Positions 26,114 through 33,751 of a stretch of 64,000 nt of DNA are shown piece after piece (the stretch's first letter is position 1; the number at the start of each line of letters is the position of its first letter). The position numbers and the translations under genes are program-made. The notes under the pieces were generated by a model that worked only from the letters and a program-made list of their open reading frames with translations, made no database searches and was not told the origin of the DNA. The DNA is from Desulfosporosinus metallidurans (GTDB lineage: Bacteria; Bacillota; Desulfitobacteriia; Desulfitobacteriales; Desulfitobacteriaceae). The stretch lies in contig NZ_MLBF01000007.1 in NCBI RefSeq assembly GCF_001936615.1, positions 84,860 through 148,859 of the forward strand, read 5' to 3'.

Positions 26114-27346
26114 CTACAAATTTATGATCAGATCTTCCTTCTGATACGAATTAAGTTCTTCGGCAGGCCGGATTAAAGTGATTGCCTTTAAGGAACACAT
26201 CGCCCGACAAATGCCACACCCAATACACTTACTCTTAATCACCTGAGGTAAATATCCTTCCCGCAAAACGATCGCTTCATGTCCGCCTGTTCGACAAGCG
26301 GTATAGCAAACGCCACAACCATTACAGACTTCTGGTAGGATATGCGATACAAATTGAATACCTCTCGGAAGTTGAGAATGTTCAACTAAAAAGGGCAACG
26401 ACCTTCCGATGACATCCGTCATGTTCTGGAAACCTTTTTCCTCCATCCAGCCTTTCAAGCCGAGAACAAGTTCGTCTATAATTCCTATTCCGTACCGCAA
26501 AACAGCGGTGCAAATTTGCAAAGTTGAAGCTCCAAGAAGCAAGAATTCAGCCCCATCCTGCCAAGTGGTAATCCCACCACTGGAAGAAATATCCAAATCA
26601 ACCTTTTGCGCTATTTCCGCTGTACAACGCAAGGCAATCGGTTTCAAGGCCGGTCCAGAAAGTCCTCCATATGTTGAAAGCCCGGCTACATTGGGATAAG
26701 GAATCAATGTAGCCAGGTTAACTCCAGTAATACTCTTTATTGTGTTTACCGCACAAACTCCATCCGCGCCGCTGTGCTCTACTGCTACAGCCGTGGCAAT
26801 GATATCGGAATCCTGTGCTGATAATTTGATGACAACAGGAACGTCTCCGACCGCTTCCTTCACCCAGCGAGCAATTTGCTCAGTTCCCACTGGCTCTTGA
26901 ACCTTAGAACATAAACCCCACTCAGCTCCATGCGGAAACGAAATACTACATTCTATGATGTCCGCACCCGCCTCGACAAACCGTTTTGCCAACGTTTGCC
27001 AATCTTCCTTCTTAGTGGCCATGATACTGGGGATCACAACTTTGGTTGGAAACCGTGCTTTAAGGGTGCGCAGACTTTGTTCGATATCTTCTACCGAATG
27101 CTCAGAGACAAGATCTATGTTTTGCAAACCCATGAACTCAGCCCCTTGATCTACACCGATGACCAAGGGGAAAACTCGACTTACTATACTGGAATCAACT
27201 GTGACCGTCTTTAACACTGCCCCAGCCCACCCAGCTTCGAACGCCTGAATCAAACGATCGAGCTGATCTGTACAAGGCGAAGGGGCCAAGATAAAGGGGT
27301 TTTCCAGTTCAAGTCCGCAAAAATCCACCGCTAAATCGACTGTCAT
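26114..27346 (-). CDS. PreA-like dihydropyrimidine/dihydroorotate dehydrogenase-type flavoprotein with two 4Fe-4S clusters
   Basis: A 410-residue protein. The TIM-barrel FMN domain spans residues about 5-330; the ferredoxin tail has CNGCGVCYTAC near residue 345 and CIGCGICRAMC near residue 377. It resembles PreA, the reducing half of bacterial dihydropyrimidine dehydrogenase. The active-site loop reads SISFPHG near residue 137, where the family usually has NLSCPHG, so the catalytic Cys is replaced by Phe. It lies in the permease-ssnA operon, and YgfK (29295-32348) offers the matching FAD/NADPH half. It may reduce a purine-derived ring or simply pass electrons. ATG at 27346 follows AAGGGGC. 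Confidence 0.85.
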   Translation of the reverse strand: MTVDLAVDFCGLELENPFILAPSPCTDQLDRLIQAFEAGWAGAVLKTVTVDSSIVSRVFPLVIGVDQGAEFMGLQNIDLVSEHSVEDIEQSLRTLKARFPTKVVIPSIMATKKEDWQTLAKRFVEAGADIIECSISFPHGAEWGLCSKVQEPVGTEQIARWVKEAVGDVPVVIKLSAQDSDIIATAVAVEHSGADGVCAVNTIKSITGVNLATLIPYPNVAGLSTYGGLSGPALKPIALRCTAEIAQKVDLDISSSGGITTWQDGAEFLLLGASTLQICTAVLRYGIGIIDELVLGLKGWMEEKGFQNMTDVIGRSLPFLVEHSQLPRGIQFVSHILPEVCNGCGVCYTACRTGGHEAIVLREGYLPQVIKSKCIGCGICRAMCSLKAITLIRPAEELNSYQKEDLIINL

Positions 27347-27395
27347 TGCTCAAAGCCCCTTCGCAGTGCCGGTTTCGTTCTGACAAACAGGAAAG

Positions 27396-27419
27396 GTGGG
27401 AAAGGATTCTCTTTCCCAC
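27396..27419 (-). terminator. Stem-loop after the purine permease gene
   Basis: GTGGGAAAG/CTTTCCCAC forms a 9-bp stem with a 6-nt loop in the gap between the permease and the PreA-like gene. The following minus-strand bases (CTTTCCTGTTTG) are only moderately T-rich, so readthrough into the downstream genes is likely. Confidence 0.5.
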
Positions 27420-27428
27420 TCCAACTTA

Positions 27429-28778
27429 TTATCCGTTCATTCCAGCATTATCTTTGAGATCGTCTAAGTCTCCTGCCCCTTTGCTACCGTTGAAGAAAGC
27501 ATTGAGGATGATGGCGGTGATTGAACCTAAGGTAATACCACTGTGTAATATGGTCTGGCTCCAATTAGGGAATAATTTGAAAAAGTTCGGGTCCACCACA
27601 GGGATTACACCCATACCGATACTTATGGCGACAATGAAAATGTTGTTAGCATTCTTCTCGAAGTCAACTTTAGAGAGAGTCTTAATCCCACTCGCTGCAA
27701 CGATTCCGAACATAGCAATCCCTGCGCCGCCGAGTACTGGGTTAGGCAACGAGGCAATTATAGTGGCTAATTTTGGGAAAAAACCCAATACAACAAGGAT
27801 CAATCCAGACGTAGCGACAACAAAACGACTCTTAACACCCGTTAAACCTACCAGTCCAACGTTCTGGGCAAACGCCGTGTAAGGGAAAGCGTTAAAAATG
27901 CCACCGAGTGCTGTAGCCAACCCATCCGCTCTTAATCCAGCCGTGAGTTCCTTCTCGCCGATTGGTTTTTCCACCATCTGACCAATAGCCAGGAAATCAC
28001 CGGTAGACTCAACCATTACGACCAACATGACTATGATCATAGCGATAATGGCACCGATGTCAAACTTCGGTAGTCCGAAAGCAAACGGATAATCAATCCC
28101 AAACATAGCGGCGGAAGAAACCCCCGCAAAGTTCACCAGACCTAAGGGCATCGCAATAATAAGACCGATAGCTAAACCAATTAACACGGAAATGTGCGCA
28201 ACAAATCCTTTAAAAAGTCTGTTAATTAGAAGAATGGATAAAAGAACAATCCCTGCAACCGCTAGGTAAGTTAAAGATCCATAGTTTTTATTCCCAACTC
28301 CGCCTGCAGCCCAGGCTATACCAACCGGCAACAGAGAAATACCGATAACCGTAATGACACTTCCGGTAACAATCGGGGGGAAAAACCGGATCAACTTACT
28401 AAAGTAGGGGGCCAGTAGAAACGTACATAAACCGGCTACAATAATAGCCCCATAAATTGTGGGCATGCCACCCGTCTTGGCAATCATAATCATGGGTGTT
28501 ACGGCAGCAAATGTGACCCCCTGAATGACCGGGATTTTAATTCCAATCTTCCAAATTCCTAAGGTTTGGAGTAACGTCGCCAAACCACAGGTGAATAAGT
28601 CAGCGTTAATCAAAAAAGCAGTTTGGGATTTTGATAAACCTGCTGCAGCCGCAATAATCAAAGGTACAGCAACCGCTCCTGCATACATCGCTAAAACGTG
28701 TTGTAACCCATACACAAAAAGCTTGCCGGCAGGCATCATCTCGTCAACAGGAGCCACTGATTGTTTTGTGTTAGCCAT
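27429..28778 (-). CDS. NCS2 family xanthine/uric acid permease
   Basis: A 449-residue membrane transporter with about 12-14 hydrophobic segments. The nucleobase-ascorbate signature is seen as QNVGLVGLTGVKSRFV near residue 310, which fits the xanthine/urate branch. VESTGDFLAIG near residue 257 is the conserved TM8 region. It imports the purine by cation symport. It heads the unit with the PreA-like gene and ssnA, has a sigma-54 promoter 230 bp upstream and a structured leader between. ATG 28778 has AGGAGG. Confidence 0.92.
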   Translation of the reverse strand: MANTKQSVAPVDEMMPAGKLFVYGLQHVLAMYAGAVAVPLIIAAAAGLSKSQTAFLINADLFTCGLATLLQTLGIWKIGIKIPVIQGVTFAAVTPMIMIAKTGGMPTIYGAIIVAGLCTFLLAPYFSKLIRFFPPIVTGSVITVIGISLLPVGIAWAAGGVGNKNYGSLTYLAVAGIVLLSILLINRLFKGFVAHISVLIGLAIGLIIAMPLGLVNFAGVSSAAMFGIDYPFAFGLPKFDIGAIIAMIIVMLVVMVESTGDFLAIGQMVEKPIGEKELTAGLRADGLATALGGIFNAFPYTAFAQNVGLVGLTGVKSRFVVATSGLILVVLGFFPKLATIIASLPNPVLGGAGIAMFGIVAASGIKTLSKVDFEKNANNIFIVAISIGMGVIPVVDPNFFKLFPNWSQTILHSGITLGSITAIILNAFFNGSKGAGDLDDLKDNAGMNG

Positions 28779-28848
28779 TTTTGTTCCTCCTTTTTTTCAT
28801 TGCGGAATAATTCGATTAAGCGTTAGGTCACCTCCCTAGATCATTCAA

Positions 28849-28940
28849 CCTCGTAAGTGGTCCCGCAAACTACTTCGAGGGTCTTACTTCATAAGCCGAC
28901 CTTTCAATTCAAGGTTTAAACAAACCATTGTTTGGGTCGG
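28849..28940 (-). ncRNA. Candidate structured 5' leader of the permease mRNA
   Basis: Between the sigma-54 promoter and the permease start the minus strand can fold into two consecutive elements. One is a stem with CCGACC/GGTCGG arms (28896-28940), which can enclose an AAACAA/TTGTTT hairpin. The other is a 9-bp hairpin CCTCGAAGT/ACTTACGAGG with one bulge (28849-28880) and loop AGTTTGCGGGACC. It does not match the guanine/adenine riboswitch consensus that I know. A cis-regulatory RNA is possible but unproven. Confidence 0.4.
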
Positions 28941-29006
28941 TGGTAAGGCGAAAGATAGGATATGGACGATTTATGATTGTACTTCAGTGCACATATCTAT
29001 GATTGT

Positions 29007-29023
29007 AGCAAGTTTCGTGCCAA
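29007..29023 (-). promoter_or_regulatory. Sigma-54 (-24/-12) promoter of the purine permease operon
   Basis: The minus strand reads TTGGCACGAAACTTGCT, matching TGGCAC-N5-TTGCT. It is about 230 bp above the permease ATG and 63 bp from the first of four palindromic activator sites. Confidence 0.88.
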
Positions 29024-29085
29024 CCGACAAATATCGTCAAATGTGCCCAGAATACGACCTACATTATAGGCTTCGAAGACGAATC

Positions 29086-29222
29086 TTATCAAAATGATAA
29101 TGAGATCTTTAGATTAGGAGTATTTAAAAACTGTTATCAAGATGAAAGTAGCAAAGGCATCATGGTATGCTTCTTCCACAGTAGACTTATCATTGTGATA
29201 ACTGCTTTTATCGTAATGATAG
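29086..29222. promoter_or_regulatory. Enhancer-site cluster (TTATCA-N3-TGATAA) for a sigma-54 activator
   Basis: Four copies of a 15-bp palindrome: TTATCAAAATGATAA (29086-29100), TTATCAAGATGAAAG (29134-29148, half match), TTATCATTGTGATAA (29187-29201) and TTATCGTAATGATAG (29208-29222). They lie 63-215 bp upstream of the -24/-12 promoter, the usual distance for enhancers. The last two are 21 bp apart, two helical turns, as is the closest pair at 36327-36362. Confidence 0.75.
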
Positions 29223-29237
29223 TAAGAGGTTGATTAA

Positions 29238-29271
29238 TTTCAGAGACCAAGGCCAACCTTAGCCTCTGAAA
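29238..29271 (-). terminator. Stem-loop after ygfK
   Basis: TTTCAGAG/CTCTGAAA with an inner AAGG/CCTT stem forms an extended hairpin 24 bp after the ygfK stop. The T tract on the minus strand is short (TTAATC), so it is a probable but not perfect terminator. Confidence 0.5.
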
Positions 29272-29294
29272 TCATGAACTTACAGTCTTAAACT

Positions 29295-32200
29295 CTAAAA
29301 CAGATATTGATGCTGTTTATAGACGGTCCAGACAATAGACGCAATAGAACTTTCCATCGGAACACTCGGTTTCCCCATTTCATCGAACTTGGCTATTATT
29401 ATTTTTCCGTCCAGGCGAAGCTTGAACTCCGCCTTTGTACCGTCACCTAAGAGCAAGAAGCCTGAATTCGAACTATTCATAAATTCTTCTTCACTCCAGA
29501 ATAACGTTAATTTAACTTTGTAAGGCTCACTTGAATATGGACAGAAGGTCGCGCAGTTACCACATTCATTACACATTCCATCGACATGCACAATCTGATT
29601 CATGCTGGTGAAACCTTGTCCATTGACCGGAATCATAAGGTTGGCACGGTTTGGACAAACCTCCGCACAGATATTACAAACCTTGTTACATTCTAAACAT
29701 CGGCTCGGTTCTTGTTCATCGTCACGAACCGGCTTCATAACTCCTTTCTTTTCAGCAATTTCTAACAACTGCTTTTCATTATTAAAGGAGATCCGTGAAG
29801 AATACTCTTGTTTAAATTCAAACTGTTCTTTTTCCAGAATAGCTTTAGCCACTTGCGTGCCATGCTTAATGGCTCCGACTACCGTCCAAGGTCCGACAAG
29901 AGCATCCCCGCCAATAAAGACATTCTCCACACTCGTTTCCAACGTTGTTTCATTAACGTTGATTTTACCCTTATCCCCTACTTCTATCCCATTGTTCTTC
30001 AGCAAATCATAATCAATCAGTTCCCCGATCGCTGCCAGAACGGTATCGACTGGTAATTCTTCGAAAGCACCCGCTTTAGCCACAGGACTTCTCCGACCCG
30101 AGGTATCCGGTTGACCCAGTTCCATCGTCTGACATTTCAGCACACCCTCAGTTAAAGAAACTGGGGAAAGGAGCTCTTTGAAAATAACCCCATCTTCGAC
30201 TGCATAGTGCAGTTCCTCTTTGTCTGCCGGCATATAATCTTTTGTTCGGCGATAGATGATATAAACCTTCTCCACGCCTTTGACTCTGAGGGCAGCTCGA
30301 GCAGCATCCATCGCAGAATTACCGCCCCCGACCACAGCTACACTCCTCCCAAGATTTAAGGCATCCCTGTTGGTGTTAAAGGCTTCTAAGAACGGAATGG
30401 CCCCCATAACCCGTCCAGTATCTCCTTTTATATCGAGAGTGTTGGTCTTACCTGCCCCAATTGCCAAATAGACATACTGAAATCCTTTTGCTTTATAATC
30501 CGCAACGGAAAAGTTTGGGTCAATCCCAAATTCAAACTTAACTCCCATCCTTTTGATGAGCTCAATATCCTTATTGATCGCTTCTCTCGAGATTCTGAAC
30601 TTCGGGATCACGTATTCGACCGTACCGCCGGCCTTCTCGCGTTTATCAAAAACCGTGACCTCCATGCCTACTTTAGCCAAGAAATATGCGGCCGCAAGAC
30701 CGGAAGGACCTGCGCCGATAACGGCAACTTTGGCAGACGACTTCGGTTTCTGCGCAGAAACTGTTTTCATATATCCCTCGTATCCTTTTTGCGCAGCAAT
30801 CAACTTCTGACCGCGGATATGCACGGACTCATCATAGTCTAAACGTGTGCACTTGGTCATACAGTTATGGGTACAAATTGTCCCCGTAATGAAGGGCAAG
30901 GGGTTTTTGGACACAATGACATCATACGCTTCTTCATACCGTTTTTCCCCCACCAGGCGAATATACTCAGGAATATCCTGTTCAATGGGACACCCTACGG
31001 CGCAAGGCGCTATAAAGCAACTTGTTATAGGCAGCTTGAGTTCTGTTTTACGATTGATCACATCTCTCCTTTCTTTAAGATGATTGGCATCGTCAAACGC
31101 ACTTTCGGCTAAAACTTTTAATTTTTCTAAATCGATTTTACTTGATTCTTGATTATCCAGCAGTGGTTCTAAAAGATCCGCTAATTGTTTAAAGCGCTGG
31201 TAGGCACCAGGCTTGAGCAGAGTTGTTGCCACGGTGATCGGCCGGATTCCGGCCGCAAAAATGCGCTCTATATTGAAGGCGTCCGCTCCCCCGGAATAGG
31301 AAATCTTCAGATCCCCTTCAAACTCGGATGCCAACTTATAAGCTAAATTAATCGTCAGGGGATAGAGTGCCCGACCGGACATGTACATCTCTTCGCCTGG
31401 CAATTCGGATTTCCCAATCTTTACTGGCAATGTGTTAGACATCTTAACGCCAAAGTCTTTTTGCTTTTCTAAGGCAAAAACTATAAGACGTTTTAACATG
31501 GCCACACCGTCTACAAACTGGAGGTCGTGGGTGAAGGATTCTTCTTTTAGTTCGATGTAACGGTAACCCATCTTGTCAAAGGTATTCCGCACATACTCAT
31601 ACCCCAATAATGTCGGATTCATCTTCACAAAAGTGTGCAGCTTTTTTTCGCTGATCAGGTATTTGATGATTGCTTCAATTTCTGCCGGTGGACAGCCGTG
31701 CATGGTAGATAAAGTAATGGACGAACATATATTTGGGGAAATCTGTTCCACAAACGAGCGATCCATCGTCTTAAACAACTCTATCTCTTCGAGCAAGACA
31801 GCTTGACACTCTTGGAATATTGAAGTCTTTGACGCATCTTTAAGTCCTTCAATAAATTGATCCACTTTTGGAGATTGAATCCCCTTAAGGTCATACCCCA
31901 CACTCATGTTAAACATAAAGCGACGATCGTTTTGCTTAAACAGCTCTTTTTGCAGCACATGAAGTACAAACCAAGCTTTGACATACTCATCAAAAGCAGC
32001 CGTAATCGAAAGTTCCGTAGACCACTCGGTGTTATAGCACTCGTCCTCGGCCAGGATACAAGGCTTAGGAATTTCTAACTCATCCATGATTTGAACAGAT
32101 TTCAGTTCAAAGAAACGACTTCCGCTCAGATAAGAAGCGATAATATTCTGCGCCAGTTGGGTGTGTGGTCCGGCAGCAGGTCCGACCGGAGTATCAAGGG

Positions 32201-32348
32201 CTTCTCCGAAAAGTCGGATGTGTTGGTCGTTCGATTTTCGGTAAAATTTAGCTTCAGGTACGCCGAAAATGGTTTGGCTTTTCTGGTATTCTTCAAGCAC
32301 CCAATGAATCAATTTCTTAAACGGAATTTGTATCATCTTGTCGCTCAT
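29295..32348 (-). CDS. ygfK: YgfK: multidomain flavin/iron-sulfur oxidoreductase (putative selenate reductase subunit)
   Basis: A 1017-residue protein. Residues 1-420 are the YgfK-specific TIM-barrel-like region. Cys motifs of dihydropyrimidine dehydrogenase/GltD type follow (CFIAPCAVGCP near 444, CTHNCMTKC near 490). The FAD site is VIGAGPSGLAAAYFLAK near 543 and the NAD(P)H site VAVVGGGNSAMDAARAAL near 669. Two ferredoxin clusters end it (CLECNKVCNIC near 884, CNECGNC near 926). The family is annotated from E. coli as a selenate reductase part, but it is a constant member of purine-degradation clusters. It starts 2 bp after the xdh 2Fe-2S gene, in the operon driven by the promoter at 36190. 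It could feed electrons to or from a purine-ring reduction. Confidence 0.92.
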   Translation of the reverse strand: MSDKMIQIPFKKLIHWVLEEYQKSQTIFGVPEAKFYRKSNDQHIRLFGEALDTPVGPAAGPHTQLAQNIIASYLSGSRFFELKSVQIMDELEIPKPCILAEDECYNTEWSTELSITAAFDEYVKAWFVLHVLQKELFKQNDRRFMFNMSVGYDLKGIQSPKVDQFIEGLKDASKTSIFQECQAVLLEEIELFKTMDRSFVEQISPNICSSITLSTMHGCPPAEIEAIIKYLISEKKLHTFVKMNPTLLGYEYVRNTFDKMGYRYIELKEESFTHDLQFVDGVAMLKRLIVFALEKQKDFGVKMSNTLPVKIGKSELPGEEMYMSGRALYPLTINLAYKLASEFEGDLKISYSGGADAFNIERIFAAGIRPITVATTLLKPGAYQRFKQLADLLEPLLDNQESSKIDLEKLKVLAESAFDDANHLKERRDVINRKTELKLPITSCFIAPCAVGCPIEQDIPEYIRLVGEKRYEEAYDVIVSKNPLPFITGTICTHNCMTKCTRLDYDESVHIRGQKLIAAQKGYEGYMKTVSAQKPKSSAKVAVIGAGPSGLAAAYFLAKVGMEVTVFDKREKAGGTVEYVIPKFRISREAINKDIELIKRMGVKFEFGIDPNFSVADYKAKGFQYVYLAIGAGKTNTLDIKGDTGRVMGAIPFLEAFNTNRDALNLGRSVAVVGGGNSAMDAARAALRVKGVEKVYIIYRRTKDYMPADKEELHYAVEDGVIFKELLSPVSLTEGVLKCQTMELGQPDTSGRRSPVAKAGAFEELPVDTVLAAIGELIDYDLLKNNGIEVGDKGKINVNETTLETSVENVFIGGDALVGPWTVVGAIKHGTQVAKAILEKEQFEFKQEYSSRISFNNEKQLLEIAEKKGVMKPVRDDEQEPSRCLECNKVCNICAEVCPNRANLMIPVNGQGFTSMNQIVHVDGMCNECGNCATFCPYSSEPYKVKLTLFWSEEEFMNSSNSGFLLLGDGTKAEFKLRLDGKIIIAKFDEMGKPSVPMESSIASIVWTVYKQHQYLF

Positions 32349-32349
32349 G

Positions 32350-32862
32350 CTATCGCTCCTTAATCTTTCCTTGTTGTTCTTTGTAATGCGTACAAATATG
32401 CCCGTCCAGAGATTTTTCGGCAGCCTTTAAGATATTCTGGTACCCTGTACAACGGCATAAATGGCCGGAAAGTTCACGTTTAATTTCCTCTCGGCTGTAC
32501 TCTTTTCCACTCTCCGTCATTGCTGTGGTGGTCAGAACAAGACCTGGTGTACAAAAACCACACTGAACGGCCCCTTCGTCGACGAATGCCTTCTGCACAT
32601 CCGAGAGTTCGCCGTTTTTCGATGCCACACCCTCAATCGTCGTAATCTCTTTTCCGTCTGCCCAAACCGCTAGGTATATACAAGAGTCAAAGGGAATACC
32701 GTCAATGAGCACGCTACACGCGCCACATTCTCCAACTCCACACCCTTTTTTGGCTCCAGTATAACCTAAACGATTTCTTAAGACTTCCAGCAAGGATTCG
32801 CGAACATCCACCTCAAAACTTAGTGCTTTTCCATTGATCGTAACGGATATTCTCTTAAACAA
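32350..32862 (-). CDS. Molybdenum hydroxylase 2Fe-2S small subunit
   Basis: A 170-residue small subunit with GCGVGECGAC and its later partner Cys, QCGFCTPGLV and GHLCRCTGYQNI, that is both [2Fe-2S] clusters. Residues after about 155 form a short Lys/Glu-rich tail. The frame is open to 32892, but the start taken is TTG 32862: it follows GGAGGTG by six bases and overlaps the stop of the FAD-subunit gene, while the longer start has no ribosome site. It passes electrons within the trimeric xanthine-dehydrogenase-type enzyme whose other subunits are directly upstream. Confidence 0.9.
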   Translation of the reverse strand: MFKRISVTINGKALSFEVDVRESLLEVLRNRLGYTGAKKGCGVGECGACSVLIDGIPFDSCIYLAVWADGKEITTIEGVASKNGELSDVQKAFVDEGAVQCGFCTPGLVLTTTAMTESGKEYSREEIKRELSGHLCRCTGYQNILKAAEKSLDGHICTHYKEQQGKIKER

Positions 32863-33736
32863 GTTCCGCACCTCCTGCGTTGACAATGGCAATTTTCAGG
32901 GCTCTTTGCGTAAGTTCTTCCACAAGATGTTCCCGATATTCTTTAGACGCGCGCCAAGAGGTTCGTGCTTTGGCTGATTTTACAGCCAGTTTGCCGATCT
33001 CTCTGAGCGTTTCTACGGAAACCGTCTTCCCTTGGGCAAACTCTTCAGCCTCAAGACACCTTAGAGGGGTGGGGCCAGCTACCCCGAGCCCAATTCTAAC
33101 CTCTTCAAAAGTCCCATCCTGCAGTTTGCAGACCACTGCGACCCCGAGCGTGGCAATATCCATCGCTTGACGCATGGCAAACTTAATATACTGCCCTCCG
33201 AACCCCCTGTAATCTTCCGGAGAAATCATGATTTCGGTGAGAATTTCGCCGGGTTTCAAATCTACTTTGCCTGGTCCAAGGTAGAATTCACGTATCGGAA
33301 CAACACGTTCCCCACTCTGGCTTTGCAATTTCAGCCGAGTATTAAGGGCAAACAAAGAAGAAGCACTGTCTGCCGAGGTTGCTCCATTACAAATATTTCC
33401 CCCGATGGTTGCCACATTGCGAATTTGAGGCCCCCCCATGGAAATTGCCGCTTCCGTCAAAATGGGAATTGATTCCCGAATAATTGGATCATTATAAATT
33501 TGAGAAAAGGTAGCCATCGGACCGATCACAATGGTCCCATCCTCTGATTTTCTGATACTTTCCAAGGCTTTTATCTTACGTAGACTCAAGAGCTCAGTGC
33601 CTTTAATTTGCCCGCCATGCATTTTGATAAGCACATCCGTCCCACCAGCAATGATTTTTAGGTTGGGGTTTGCCGCTAAAAGCGCAGTCGCTTCAGTTAT
33701 AGTTTCTGCTTCAAAATATCCTTTAATGTCGTACAT
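32855..33736 (-). CDS. Molybdenum hydroxylase FAD-binding subunit (YgfM/XdhB-like)
   Basis: A 293-residue FAD subunit. The FAD loops are IIAGGTDVLIKM near residue 29 and GGPQIRNVATIGGNICNG near residue 102. The CO_deh_flav C-terminal domain follows, with the region around GLGVAGPTPLRCLEAEE near residue 218. It starts 15 bp after the large-subunit gene and overlaps the small-subunit gene by 8 bp, so the three are one translational unit. E. coli YgfM is the equivalent in its purine cluster. Confidence 0.93.
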   Translation of the reverse strand: MYDIKGYFEAETITEATALLAANPNLKIIAGGTDVLIKMHGGQIKGTELLSLRKIKALESIRKSEDGTIVIGPMATFSQIYNDPIIRESIPILTEAAISMGGPQIRNVATIGGNICNGATSADSASSLFALNTRLKLQSQSGERVVPIREFYLGPGKVDLKPGEILTEIMISPEDYRGFGGQYIKFAMRQAMDIATLGVAVVCKLQDGTFEEVRIGLGVAGPTPLRCLEAEEFAQGKTVSVETLREIGKLAVKSAKARTSWRASKEYREHLVEELTQRALKIAIVNAGGAELV

Positions 33737-33751
33737 CTCTTCACCGCCTTA

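Noticed and set aside
27346..27882. A 178-codon plus-strand frame opposite the purine permease
   Set aside because: It mirrors a high-confidence minus-strand gene, has no ribosome site or family pattern, and is a shadow frame.
28779..29000. Classical purine riboswitch before the permease
   Set aside because: The three-way-junction consensus and its conserved loops were not found; only unclassified stems remain.
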